DNA of 64,000 nt from contig CM075104.1 of the NCBI GenBank assembly GCA_037576195.1, positions 7,446,775-7,510,774 of the forward strand, given 5' to 3'. This DNA comes from Phytoseiulus persimilis (taxonomy: Eukaryota; Arthropoda; Arachnida; Mesostigmata; Phytoseiidae). A model generated the notes under the pieces. It did not search any database and had not been told where the DNA came from. It saw only the letters and a list, made by a program, of their open reading frames with translations. Shown in pieces: positions 1-8,669 of this stretch (the first letter of the stretch is position 1; the number at the start of each line of letters is the position of its first letter). The translations under genes and the position numbers were made by a program.

Positions 1-1337
1 GATAGGAAAAACACGGCAGGGGCGTAACTTGGGGGCAAGAGTAGAAATTCTTCGGGAGTACCGCTCGAAAGCCTTCGTCGGGGAATATGGAATCGTCCAG
101 AAAAAGTTCTCCAGGGTCGAAAAGATGTTCCTGGTGGCCCCTTGAAGTGTAGGGCCCGGAGCAGACCACTGTCCCGGTTACGTCTTCGCATAAAGAGTTT
201 GGATGGCCTATGTCATTCCTTGTGAACCACTCCACAACACGCCGTTGGTTCCACGTCGATCCGATCAATACCGGCGGAGTTCATCGAGGACAAACGAACA
301 GACCCTGGATTTTGATATAGATAAAGATGTGCGACATCAAGCTTTGCCACGGGAGTCCTGGGTGTCCGAGGCTGGAAGTGAAGGAGAGCATCGAATACAG
401 AACTACTCATCCTGTGTTGAAAGTTTGCGACGCTAAGTATTTCCATCTTGAAGACTGCTGAAGGAGACCGCAAAGGCGCGGGAACCATCGACCAGCAGAA
501 AGAAGAACATCAACTGCTTGCGAGAACGCCAAAAGTCGAAGATTTGAGCTATGGAGCTGCCGGGAACCCCAGCACGAGCAGCGGGGATGTACTCAGCACG
601 CTCAACGTCCCTAATGACGACAGACTAGGAATACGGGTGAACTCTCATTCCTCCAGAGAATTCGGCGCATCACGCTGTCTCGAGCTGCGGGTCCAGCGTG
701 AGCTGCAAAGTCGATCCAGATTTCAATAGTTTCGAAGCACATCTACTTCCTGATCCCTGGGAGAGCGACCGTCTAGCGAAGAGTGCAGCTCCGGTATGGG
801 TTCCTGTTGGGCGAGGCCCAGACAGCTTCTCCATCCAGCAGATGGAAGGCAGCTCAACGCTCCACTCTATCGACAACCAGGCGCTGTACCGGAACGCGAT
901 GTCCGACAAATGAAACGGTTCGCTCCTGAATTTAGGAGGAGTAAACCCGGAAAAGAGTGAGTTTCACGCTGTTTCTGTAAATCGTCTCCGTGATGGCGGA
1001 CGGTGTCGAAGTAGCGCCCACTGCAGCGCTCTCAGCTTCTGTGCCGCCAGCACAGTAGCCTTCGGGAAAGGATCAAGGAGCTTGGAATGCATGGCTTTCA
1101 AGGTGTCGCTACATAGCTGAACGCGTAAGGAAAAGTAAAGGTCAGATTGGATCCGGGTACGCTGAATCAGTATGATGGAACCGGACACGAGAGAGGCTAG
1201 TGATCTACGAGGTCTAGCGAATCGACAAAAGGGGGTCGACAAATTCGGAATGAACAAAAACGAGCGTTACCAAACCAAAGAGTGCATCGAGTGTGTGTTC
1301 CTTGTCCCACCTTTAACATCACAACAGTCAGTGTACC
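1..1337. other. Unassigned sequence at the window edge
   Basis: No recognisable gene. Short open frames of 60-97 codons occur on both strands but none shows a domain that I can name. Because a minus-strand Ty3/gypsy pol remnant ends at about 1338, this stretch is where the rest of that element (its 3' untranslated part and long terminal repeat) would be expected. I could not recognise an LTR boundary by eye. Confidence 0.3.
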
Positions 1338-1660
1338 CTAATGTGTTTTCAGAATTGTTTTTGGACCGGCTAGAGCGTCAGCCGGGTCTTCCATCTCTTC
1401 GTGGAAAGAAAAACTAGGCTCACTTGGCAAGGGTGGATCGATCGCCAGCTGAAGACCATTGATCACCTCTCCTGACTCGGATGAAGTGTCTGTGTAGCGT
1501 CGTCTTTTAGCTGATTGGAGTGTCTTTTCATTATCTTGTCCTCGACCTCCACGTCGTGAATGCGTTGTTACGGTTTCTTACGGTAACTTGTGTCCTGCAT
1601 TCCTTGTTGCGACGATGCATCTTGATATACACCTGGTCGCCTTCAGTAAATTATTTCTGG
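1338..1660 (-). pseudogene. Ty3/gypsy pol C-terminus (integrase C-terminal domain and tail)
   Basis: In minus-strand translation GDQVYIKMHRRNKEC resembles the start of the gypsy integrase C-terminal domain, and after a frameshift IHDVEVEDK and RHSNQLKD match its usual end (the YxVxV ... RHxNQL pattern). The frame meets a stop at about 1463-1465. A second open stretch, rich in Pro, Ser and acidic residues, runs from about 1445 to a stop at 1338 and fits the variable tail of pol. Assignment of the tail is by position only. Confidence 0.7.
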
Positions 1661-2031
1661 CGAACTCGATGGTGGTCATCGAAGTTCGTCTTACTTCTCT
1701 GTCTGTAACCTTGTAGCGATGAAATGTTTTTTCTTGGCATGATCGAATCCAGTGCTGACCTGAATTTTCGACCGGTGAACAATTCTACTGGAGTTTTTCC
1801 TCCGAAGGCCTCTGACGGCGTTATCCGTCCGTTTGACATCGGATAGTGTGGAGCTGAGAATTTCTTTGCAATGTCGTATTGACGACAAAATTCGTCGAAG
1901 CCGCTTAACGTGAGCTGCGCGCCATTGTCCGTGACAATTTCTTCGAGAGTCCATTTCCGATGAACATTTACTCTAATCGCTTGATTGTAGCGGTGCTGGT
2001 GTTCTTCTTCTTTGAAGCGAATACTGGCCAA
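1651..2031 (-). pseudogene. Ty3/gypsy integrase, catalytic core with a deletion
   Basis: This minus-strand frame continues the core. It carries EIVTDNGAQLT, with the second catalytic Asp, and then the PHYPMSNG motif. In intact relatives the stretch after SNG holds the third catalytic residue, a Glu in an AER-like motif, and about 40-50 further residues. Here SNG is followed almost at once by the later block TPSEAFGGKTPVELF, so the segment containing the catalytic Glu is missing. The element could not have been active with this deletion. It ends by running into the C-terminal domain in another frame. Confidence 0.82.
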
Positions 2032-2330
2032 TTGGAGGAGGATTCTACCACAATTAAGTAGTACATGCTGTTCCTTGGACCTGCGAAGTCAGCATACAGT
2101 CTTTTCCTGGGTCCGTCTGGTCGCGGCCATTGTTGCAGCGGAATTTTCACGGGGTTTCCGCTCGCCAGTTGACAATCTCCGCAAAGTGTTACGAAGTTAC
2201 TTATGTCTTTGTCCATCTTTGGCCAATAGACGTATGATCGTGCCAACATGGTCATTCTTGTCTGACCAGGGTACCTGAAACTATCGTCCGCAATGGTAAA
2301 GTCGGAACGCCTGGAGTATAATGGAAACAA
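1968..2330 (-). pseudogene. Ty3/gypsy integrase, zinc-binding domain and start of catalytic core
   Basis: The minus-strand translation contains the typical linker between zinc-binding domain and core: YVYWPKMDKDI followed by a Cys-x2-Cys pair (LCGDC), then LQQWPRP and YADFAGP, where the Asp is the first catalytic residue. The first part of the H2C2 finger is damaged: the usual HxGHPG appears as RYPG, so the two zinc-binding histidines are lost. Next to the core, the usual Asp of the VVD motif is replaced by Glu (VVESSSNWP). The protein would have joined retroelement cDNA to host DNA in the nucleus. The frame then shifts to the next piece at about 2030. Confidence 0.85.
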
Positions 2331-2660
2331 TTTCCGACCAACGGAATTCAGCGGATCCCCGAGGAAGCAGGGACGGACTCAGAAGACGAAGCGTCGGAGG
2401 TTTCGAAACACAAGGAGAGACTTCACGACGAGGAATCAACGTTATCGGAAGGAGAGTGGGACCCGGACGCCGACTCCACCAACAGCAGCGATGCTCTCGA
2501 AACTTCGATTTTTCCGATGGTTTCAATCAATGTTGACGAGATGGACTATGAAGAGGAAACTCAAGAGGCAAGACGAAATGGGAGGATCCGCAAACATCCA
2601 TCATTCCTCGATGTAACTCTATGTAATGTACCGCGATACAAATCGTTGGAATTCGACTGA
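2322..2660 (+). pseudogene. Acidic C-terminal tail of a retrotransposon polyprotein
   Basis: A plus-strand frame of 112 codons opens after the stop at 2319-2321 and ends with TGA at 2658-2660. It has no own ATG near its start. It is very acidic (runs such as DSEDEASEV and EGEWDPDAD) and ends with a basic motif RRNGRIRKHP and then FLDV. A basic R-x-GR-x-RK/RP motif after an acidic stretch is common at the end of Ty3/gypsy and in the linker of copia polyproteins. It points opposite to the adjacent integrase, so the two pieces must come from different elements or from a rearrangement with the break at about 2320. Confidence 0.5.
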
Positions 2661-2690
2661 AAGAATTGTTTTCCAAAATGAGGGAGATGT

Positions 2691-2738
2691 CAATTTCGAG
2701 GAATGGTTGACAATCAATTTCGAGGAATGGTTGACAAT
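2691..2738 (+). repeat. Perfect tandem duplication of 24 bp
   Basis: A 24-base unit is present twice in direct succession (2691-2714 and 2715-2738), followed by the first four bases of a third copy. The two copies are identical. The unit length is a multiple of three, so a frame through it repeats NFEEWLTI. It lies just 3' of the polyprotein tail. Confidence 0.95.
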
Positions 2739-2744
2739 CAATCG

Positions 2745-5060
2745 ATTCATCGGTTATGCAGGGACCGGATTCCCCGGCGCGTCATGGCGCGCCGCGACAC
2801 TTCCGGTCCACCACTGTTCGCCGTGGCGAGCGTCGCCGCAGTGTGTTTTCTAGTCCTTCGCCGCCGCCGCCGTCGGTAATACCTGCGGCGCACACCTTTG
2901 ATCACAACACAAGGAATATCTCATCGATGGTACTTTTACGCCACGTTCAGCACGAGATCGCTGAAAACCGGGGCAGCATTTGCATTACCAACACATGAGT
3001 GGGAGTGCCCCATGCTGACGCGCGATGTGCAAAACGCGACTTTCAGCTAAAACCCTACTTGGAACCGATGATTTCTCCCCTCGACCCAGTTCCTCGATTC
3101 CCTATAATACACAGACAGAACCTGAGGCCGTGGGTTCGAACCGCACCATCGAACGAAACGCACCCTAACTTTCGGACCCGGGAAACGCATTTCTCCCCGT
3201 CATGGGATGCGGGTCAGTTGCTCATGATGCCTTCAGGAGGGTGATTTCCGTCAAGAACTGTGAAAACATACTGGGAGAATAGAAATAAGATCCCAATCAT
3301 AATCATCATCAACCAAGGAGCGCGGTCCGTGAAACACCATCTCAAGCGTGTCGCGCGTTCCTCACTCCAAGCAAACTCAACTTCAGACGTGCGATCGATG
3401 AGCTTCATCAGTTTCGGCATCACTCGTTTCTTCTGCACAATGTGCTCTGAACTCGACCAGCACCAGTTGTGGGTTCCCTCCAGAAAAAAACTTCTGGGTG
3501 CATGTTCCCCCTCTTCAGCTGCATCGCCAGTAGCCCGCATCCCCCCAACCGCCAGGTTTAAATCGAGCGATGACTTCCGGGAGAAGAGTTTTCCAGGACA
3601 CGATTGCCTTTTTGAAATGAGTATTGGTGCTGGTTCCGATGGGTCTGCTCAAGGCGCAAGGGCTGTAACGGAATTCGTCTTCTCGTGACCGATGCTTGTG
3701 ATGAGCACGCTTTCTGTCGCCCTCCTCGTTTGCTCTTTGCCTATGGAGTTAGTGGGGATTCATCCCTGTTCGCTATTGCTCCCAAATTTAGGTGGTATCG
3801 ACGACGTCTGTTGATAACAAACTGTTGATAAGGAACCATTTTCTCTTCATGCCTGACAGACTCCGTGTCTGTGCCAGCCTTGAACTTTCCGCGCCGGAGG
3901 GTACGATAAGTTGGCTCCTCTACGTCACTCAGAGATCTCGTCGTAGGTACAACGTGTCCTACCGATGAGTTCGACCGGTAGTACTCTCAGGCTGTAACAT
4001 CGTGTGCTCAGAGATCATGGTGCCAACCGGATCCCTTTGCCTCGCAGTTGGCAATATGCTTCTCTCCGTTCCGACTGATTCATCGGAATGTTGGGGCGGC
4101 ATCTTGAGCTGACAGAAGTTGCCATCACCAGTTTGTAACGGCACCTGGGAAATACTATCAAAAATGCAAGGCCTTGACCGCGGCGGAGGAAGCTCCATCA
4201 CAGCGCAGTGCAGCGACCTGGTATTGGATTCCGATTCAGGAATCTTCGAGCGAAATCAGCTCTGGTTGTTCAGTGGTTCCATGGACGGAAATTGATATTT
4301 CCTGATCTGGAACCTCGAGATCAAATGTGGAATCGATCCTTCTCCTCATCATCGCTGTGGAGGATCGGACATTGCGCGGGCCATGGGGCTTTTCGATCGC
4401 TCGGAGGCACTCTTTCACCAATCGTCAGATGATTTGGTGACTATCTCCCAAGAATGAGGGAGCTATCTCTGTCCGTCAGTGCGCACGCACATGTTTCTGG
4501 GAAATTCCACTAGCTTCTCGGCGATAGTTGGGGTCGGGGAGTATCCACTTCGTTAATGGCAGGCTTCTAACAAGTATGAAGAAGGAAAGAACTGTGCCGC
4601 TCATTGGTGCTGCGCACCGGCCCAAACGTTGGGGCTGGTCAATCTGAGATTGGATCGAAGCTGCGACTCGAAAGAGTTATTTACTTTGAGTACTCTAAGG
4701 AAGTTATTTACTCGAGGAGGTTGATCGCGGATGCAGAAAAACACACTCGAGTACGAAGTAGCGCGGCCACGATCGATCACGACTCCACGATCGCGCATTC
4801 ACAGTTCTGAGTCAGCGTTGAAGTTGAGCCGGATCACGAGAAACCCCGTGAAACGATTCACAGACACTCGATTTCCCCCTCCTCCCGCTCCGCGCAGTTT
4901 CTTCAAGAGACTCCTCCCGTATTTCCTCTGCATCACTTGCGTTCTCACTCCTCTGTGGTCATGGCACCATGTCTCGAACCGTTCCATGGCGGGAGCTACC
5001 CTCAGCGGGGCAAAAATATCACAAATATCACCTGACCAGCAGCGCAAGACAGGCACGAAG
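2745..5060. other. Unassigned sequence, possible copia linker remnant
   Basis: No gene can be named. On the minus strand between about 4450 and 3960 two adjoining frames of 61 and 80 codons are rich in Glu, Ser, Thr and Pro, of the sort found between integrase and reverse transcriptase in copia polyproteins. They lie downstream, on the same strand, of the copia integrase at 6.0-7.0 kb. I saw no catalytic motif there, so the link is only positional. At 3130-3150 a tRNA B-box-like string occurs without a tRNA around it. Confidence 0.25.
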
Positions 5061-5069
5061 TTGGGAACC

Positions 5070-5235
5070 AGAAGTCAGGCGAAAGAAGTCAGGAGCGAGG
5101 GAGCACTTGTCAGAAGTCAGGAAATGAAAGTCAGGCGTTAGGCGCCAGGAGTCTCGAGTCAGTAGTCAGAAGTCTGGACTTGCGAGTCAGGCGTCAGAAG
5201 TTGGAACTCAGCGGTTAGAAGCTAGGGTAGTTCCG
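5070..5235 (+). repeat. Degenerate tandem array of a GTCAGAAGTCAGG-like motif
   Basis: The words AGTCAG, AAGTCAGG, CAGAAGTC and close variants recur about a dozen times over roughly 165 bases, with spacing of about 8-14 bases. The units are diverged and not in perfect register. There is no coding sense on either strand. It looks like an old minisatellite. Confidence 0.75.
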
Positions 5236-5239
5236 ATCG

Positions 5240-5990
5240 CTCGGAGCTGTAGTCGCGGCGAAGTGGAACCAGTTCTGCTTGTAGTCAGAATGAACGAAAA
5301 TCGTTGATTCTGCTCGCTTGTACAGTTTCAGCGTTCTCGAGAGGCCGAAGTCGGTGACAAATGTTCTCGACAGCGATACTTCTGCCCAGATCCGTCGGGG
5401 GTGGGGGCGGGTCGCGTAGGCATGTTGTTGGACGACGTTTGGGCACTAGACACACCCTGACCTGCTTTTTACGAGAGGCACGGAGTACTCATCTCATGTT
5501 TCCAAGATGATCACCCTCCCCCTTTTCACAACCGGCACGTCTATCCTTGGCGATTCTTCGGCACTACCAGGCTCAATGATCGCGTCGTAACTGATGAGCC
5601 CGGCAAATGGATCAGCTCGCTCCCATAAGTCTGCAACGAGGACCTCGTCCGGGATGATGAGTCAACTCCAGTCTCCAGTCGAGCGGTCGAAGCCCAGCGG
5701 TTTCTGAAGCTAAAGCGACCGGAGAATTCGAGCCCGCTCCCCCGAAGCAAGAATGCGGGGTTGCGCGGACCGTGCATGACGGGCTTTGCTTCCGTTGGAA
5801 TGTTCGACACGCTCGACCCAGCCAGGCGTCAATTCTCCAAGTTCCTGGACGTCTGATTCAGCGCAGGACTAAGCAAGCCGCAATAGAGATTTGCTTGCGA
5901 CGATGCAACAGTTGGGAAAACCGCCGCTCTTTTTTCTTGACCATGAGCGCTGATGAATTCTGCTGGCCTCGGCTGAATTAATAATTTTCG
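5240..5990. other. Unassigned, probably the downstream part of the copia fragment
   Basis: A minus-strand frame of 89 codons (5810-5541) directly follows the copia integrase remnant on the same strand. It is rich in Arg, Ser and Gly and shows no recognisable reverse-transcriptase motif. Given its place it may descend from the polyprotein linker, but the sequence itself does not show this. Confidence 0.2.
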
Positions 5991-5999
5991 TGCGCTGAT

Positions 6000-6960
6000 G
6001 TCATCGCAATTGGCACGGCTTCCTTCCTCAGGGCCTTGGGGGTTACGGGGATGCCCTTGAACTCTCTGATCAACTATGTTTCGGGACAAATACCAGGACA
6101 GTGCGGGCGTAGGACTCACATTCTTCAGGTTGATGTTTGAAATGGATCAAAGTTCAGTTTGCATGCGAAATTGACGGCTCAGGTCCGGAAGTTCTTGTCT
6201 GGACGCGCGTGCGCTAAAATGGGCCTCGAGTCGTCCACAACAGTTCAGGTCGCTCTCTCGGCGCAGGACAGTTTGTACACACTACTTGTAGGCCACGCCG
6301 GCCCGACACGAATCGCAGATAGCTGCAGTCTCAGCTCGAATCCGCTCGTCCCCGAGAAACCCTGGAATCCAACTGTCGAGAAATCCTGCGCAGGACCTTC
6401 AGTTTCTTGCTGAAGATCGCTCGAGAAAGGCCACGTGATCGTCGAGTTTCTCAGAGATTACCGACTTTGACCGCATGAGCTCGACGGTTGTCATTCTGTG
6501 AAGTCATCGGTGAACGTGATGAAATGCCGATTGCCACCAATGCTGAAAACGCTCTTGGGTCAGCAGACGTTGATGTGTGAGTGTACAGGCTCTATTCGCA
6601 TTTCAGTCATTCACCCTGAAGTTCGAAACTTTTCTCTCCATTGTTCTTCCTCGGCGCGAGCTCCACAGATTGGTGCCGCAATGGGTGCCTCGCAGTCCGC
6701 ACTCGGTACAAAGCCCACAGACATCTTCCTCACAGGACGCAGGGTCCCTTGGGAGATCCCGAAGGCTCTTCCGTGCACCATGCGAGTCCCTTCGTTCACC
6801 TTCGAGCATCTCGGCTCTGCGGAAGTCTTCGGACTGAACCTCGGACCACAGGTCTGCACGACGTTCTGGCCAACCTCCTCATGTCCCGGACTCCACGCGA
6901 GATTCCAACAACCATCTCACAGAATGGCATCCACGAAGCATGTCTCTGAACGATATTGAG
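6000..6960 (-). pseudogene. Copia integrase with pre-integrase zinc finger remnant
   Basis: Reading the minus strand, a Cys-rich stretch (CEEDVCGLCTECG) near 6710 fits the finger before copia integrases. At 6538-6490 GGNRHFITFTDDFTE is an almost perfect copia core motif with the Asp pair of the family (usual form GG.RYF.TF.DD.SR). It is followed by a stop, then by SEKLDDHVAFLE, which matches the helix after it. Further on, at about 6245-6145, DDSRPILAHARPDKNF, a stop, and AVNFACKLN match the segment between the NG-x-x-ER motif and the W-x-EAV-x-TA-x-Y-x-x-NR motif. At least four stops and several frame changes are present. The enzyme would have inserted element cDNA in the nucleus. Confidence 0.82.
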
Positions 6961-7313
6961 CGCCACAGTACCCAGATCAGTTTGTGTTCCCCATTTACCC
7001 CTCCGCACAATATAATGGAGCCTGAAGGGCTGTGTGAGCTTTGTGTCCGAAATCGGACTCACTGTCAACTGCCGGGGTAGTCATCCGGTCACGGTGATCT
7101 TCACTAATCGAGATAGGTCAATACTTCCCCCTCGGGCCCTAGCACGGTTGCTGAATCAGTGAATCAGGCCGGAGATTTTCGCGTTGGCCGTTTCAGGATG
7201 TGCGCCTATCACAGAGCAGCAGCACAAAATCGTTACAACAATTGCTGTCATAATATTTCCCTGGGTCGAGAAGCTCTGCATCAGTGACGAGAATAAAGGG
7301 ACGGTCCTAAACT

Positions 7314-7990
7314 TCACTGGCTTTCAATCGTTGTGCAGCGGTACTCCTCCGGCTTCCGCAAGATTCGTGGAAGCCCAGCTATTCTTTCGAGAAGAGCCTC
7401 TCGGATAGATCCGAACAACTGGGAGAACTCGATTCCTGTAACTATTGCCTCGCGGGCTCGCTTGTTTCGAAGTTCATCGAACTCAGAACCCACCACGGGG
7501 TCCCAAGATCTCACTGAGAATGATGTGCCTTCATCGCGGATCGCCAATCCATGTTTGTAGTCGGATGCGCCCTCAAACAAGCCAGGAACATCGAATTTAC
7601 TCTCTCGAGCGGGCTTCATGAGCTAATCCATCAACGCGATCGGCGTGATTCAAGGCCAAATCGAATGGCGATCGTGTTTCCCCGAATACAAGAGGTACAC
7701 CCAAAAGGAGGGCTCCCACCGCAAGGCTTGGATTAACAACGGTCGCGTGAATCCAGCTCAAGCAAGGGGCCGCTTTCAACCGAACTCAACTCGAGTGAGC
7801 TCAGAGGTCCAATTTGGCGTAGCAGGTGGCGAGAGGGCGCGACGGTATGCAGCTAAGTTTTTCGATCCGAATGCTTGGATCGCGCCGATAATATTCGCCT
7901 GATCGTCATATTCTGTGGTTTTCAATTCGACATCTGACCGCCCGGGGCGCTGGATCAAGTAGCGTCCCAAGAAGTTCGAAAGGAACAACT
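7314..7990 (-). pseudogene. Copia gag (UBN2-like) remnant
   Basis: Two minus-strand frames (7988-7776 and 7619-7314) fit parts of a copia gag. The second has the pattern FDELRNKRAREAI, then LLERIAGLP and EEYRCTTIES. Gag proteins of this family typically show a helix of the form FxxLRxKLxxAG followed by LLxxLPxxY. The first frame contains DDQANIIGAIQAF, reminiscent of the D-x-K-A-x-x-I-I segment near the gag N-terminus. Gag would form the particle shell. The position, upstream of integrase on the same strand, supports the call. No CCHC knuckle was seen. Confidence 0.5.
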
Positions 7991-8228
7991 CATTCGTCCG
8001 AACAGACTGTGTTTCCCGCGGCGGCCGTACGAGTGGTCAGACGGAAGTCTCATCCAGCGCCGTGAAAATCATGAGTCGGCGAGTTTGCGAAATATCTCGA
8101 CAATCATGTTGCTGAGAGGAGATCGCGACTGGGGGGCCGAGGGGGAACGCTCTGAGGAACATCCCAAACACGAGTTCTCGAGGTTGGACAAAGAGCTGAT
8201 GGCCCTCGAAGAGATCTTGAGGACCGGT

Positions 8229-8665
8229 TGCATAACAAAGCCGTGAAGAGGACCTTGAGGTATCTCAAAGGCATCGCTGACGTGCAGCTGGAACTCGATG
8301 GTAACGCGGGACCGAAGCTCTCCGTTGTTCACTCTGGGGACGGTGTTGAGAGGGCCGAAGATCGACAACAGATTACGCGTTCATACTCGCGGAGCCATGC
8401 GTGTCATGGGGTCATCGGCGAGCAAGAGGCAGCCGTGGCTAGCGTTGTCCATCAGGGAAGCGGAGAGCATGGCGTGCTCCCCCGCATGTCAGGAAATCGA
8501 GCGGGTTCTGATTTTTGCACTACTGCCCACAATGGCAGCTGGCCGCTCGACGCAACTGTCGAGCAAATACCAGGAAATGGTTCTTCTGACTCCGGACTCC
8601 TTCCAGCATTAACAAACCAAAAGCATTGATTTGAGGCATTATTCTTTAGTCGATTGCCTCATCTA
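8229..8665 (+). pseudogene. Copia RNase H remnant
   Basis: On the plus strand HNKAVKRTLRYLKGIAD at 8229 matches the HW-x-A-x-KR-x-LRYLKGT motif at the end of copia reverse transcriptase. In the next frame (from 8298) SKRQPWLALSIREAES corresponds to the SKKQP-x-VALST-x-EAE motif of copia RNase H, with the catalytic Glu kept and the next aromatic residue changed to Ser. A TAA stop follows at about 8610-8612, and the same frame continues with QTKSIDLRHYSLVD, equal to the RTKHIDIRYHFVR motif near the polyprotein end. The piece is in the opposite orientation to the copia gag beside it. Confidence 0.85.
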
Positions 8666-8669
8666 GCTC

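Larger units (their letters stand above)
1338..2330 (-). mobile_element. Ty3/gypsy retrotransposon, integrase part of pol, decayed
   Basis: On the minus strand the sequence runs from the zinc-binding domain at 2330 through the catalytic core to the integrase C-terminus near 1500 and an acidic tail ending at 1338. The order matches the 3' half of a Ty3/gypsy pol gene. The reading frame changes at least twice, and a stop interrupts the tail at about 1463-1465. The upstream parts of pol (protease, reverse transcriptase, RNase H) are absent: the neighbouring sequence above 2320 belongs to a different, oppositely oriented pol tail. This is an inactive fragment. Confidence 0.85.
6000..7990 (-). mobile_element. 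Ty1/copia retrotransposon, gag to integrase, decayed
   Basis: On the minus strand, in the order expected for a copia element, there are a gag-like region (7990-7314), the zinc finger before integrase (about 6960-6620) and the integrase core (about 6600-6000). Each part is broken by stops and frame changes. No LTR could be recognised. The reverse transcriptase and RNase H that should follow at lower coordinates were not found with confidence. The next copia piece, at 8229, is on the opposite strand and so belongs to another copy. Confidence 0.75.

Noticed and set aside
55..130. Short string resembling small-subunit rRNA (AGAAATTCTT)
   Set aside because: Only about ten bases agree and the flanks do not match rRNA.
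3125..3160. tRNA-like B box (GTGGGTTCGAACC)
   Set aside because: The T-arm has a mismatch, no A box lies upstream and no acceptor stem can be built. At most a tRNA-derived repeat.
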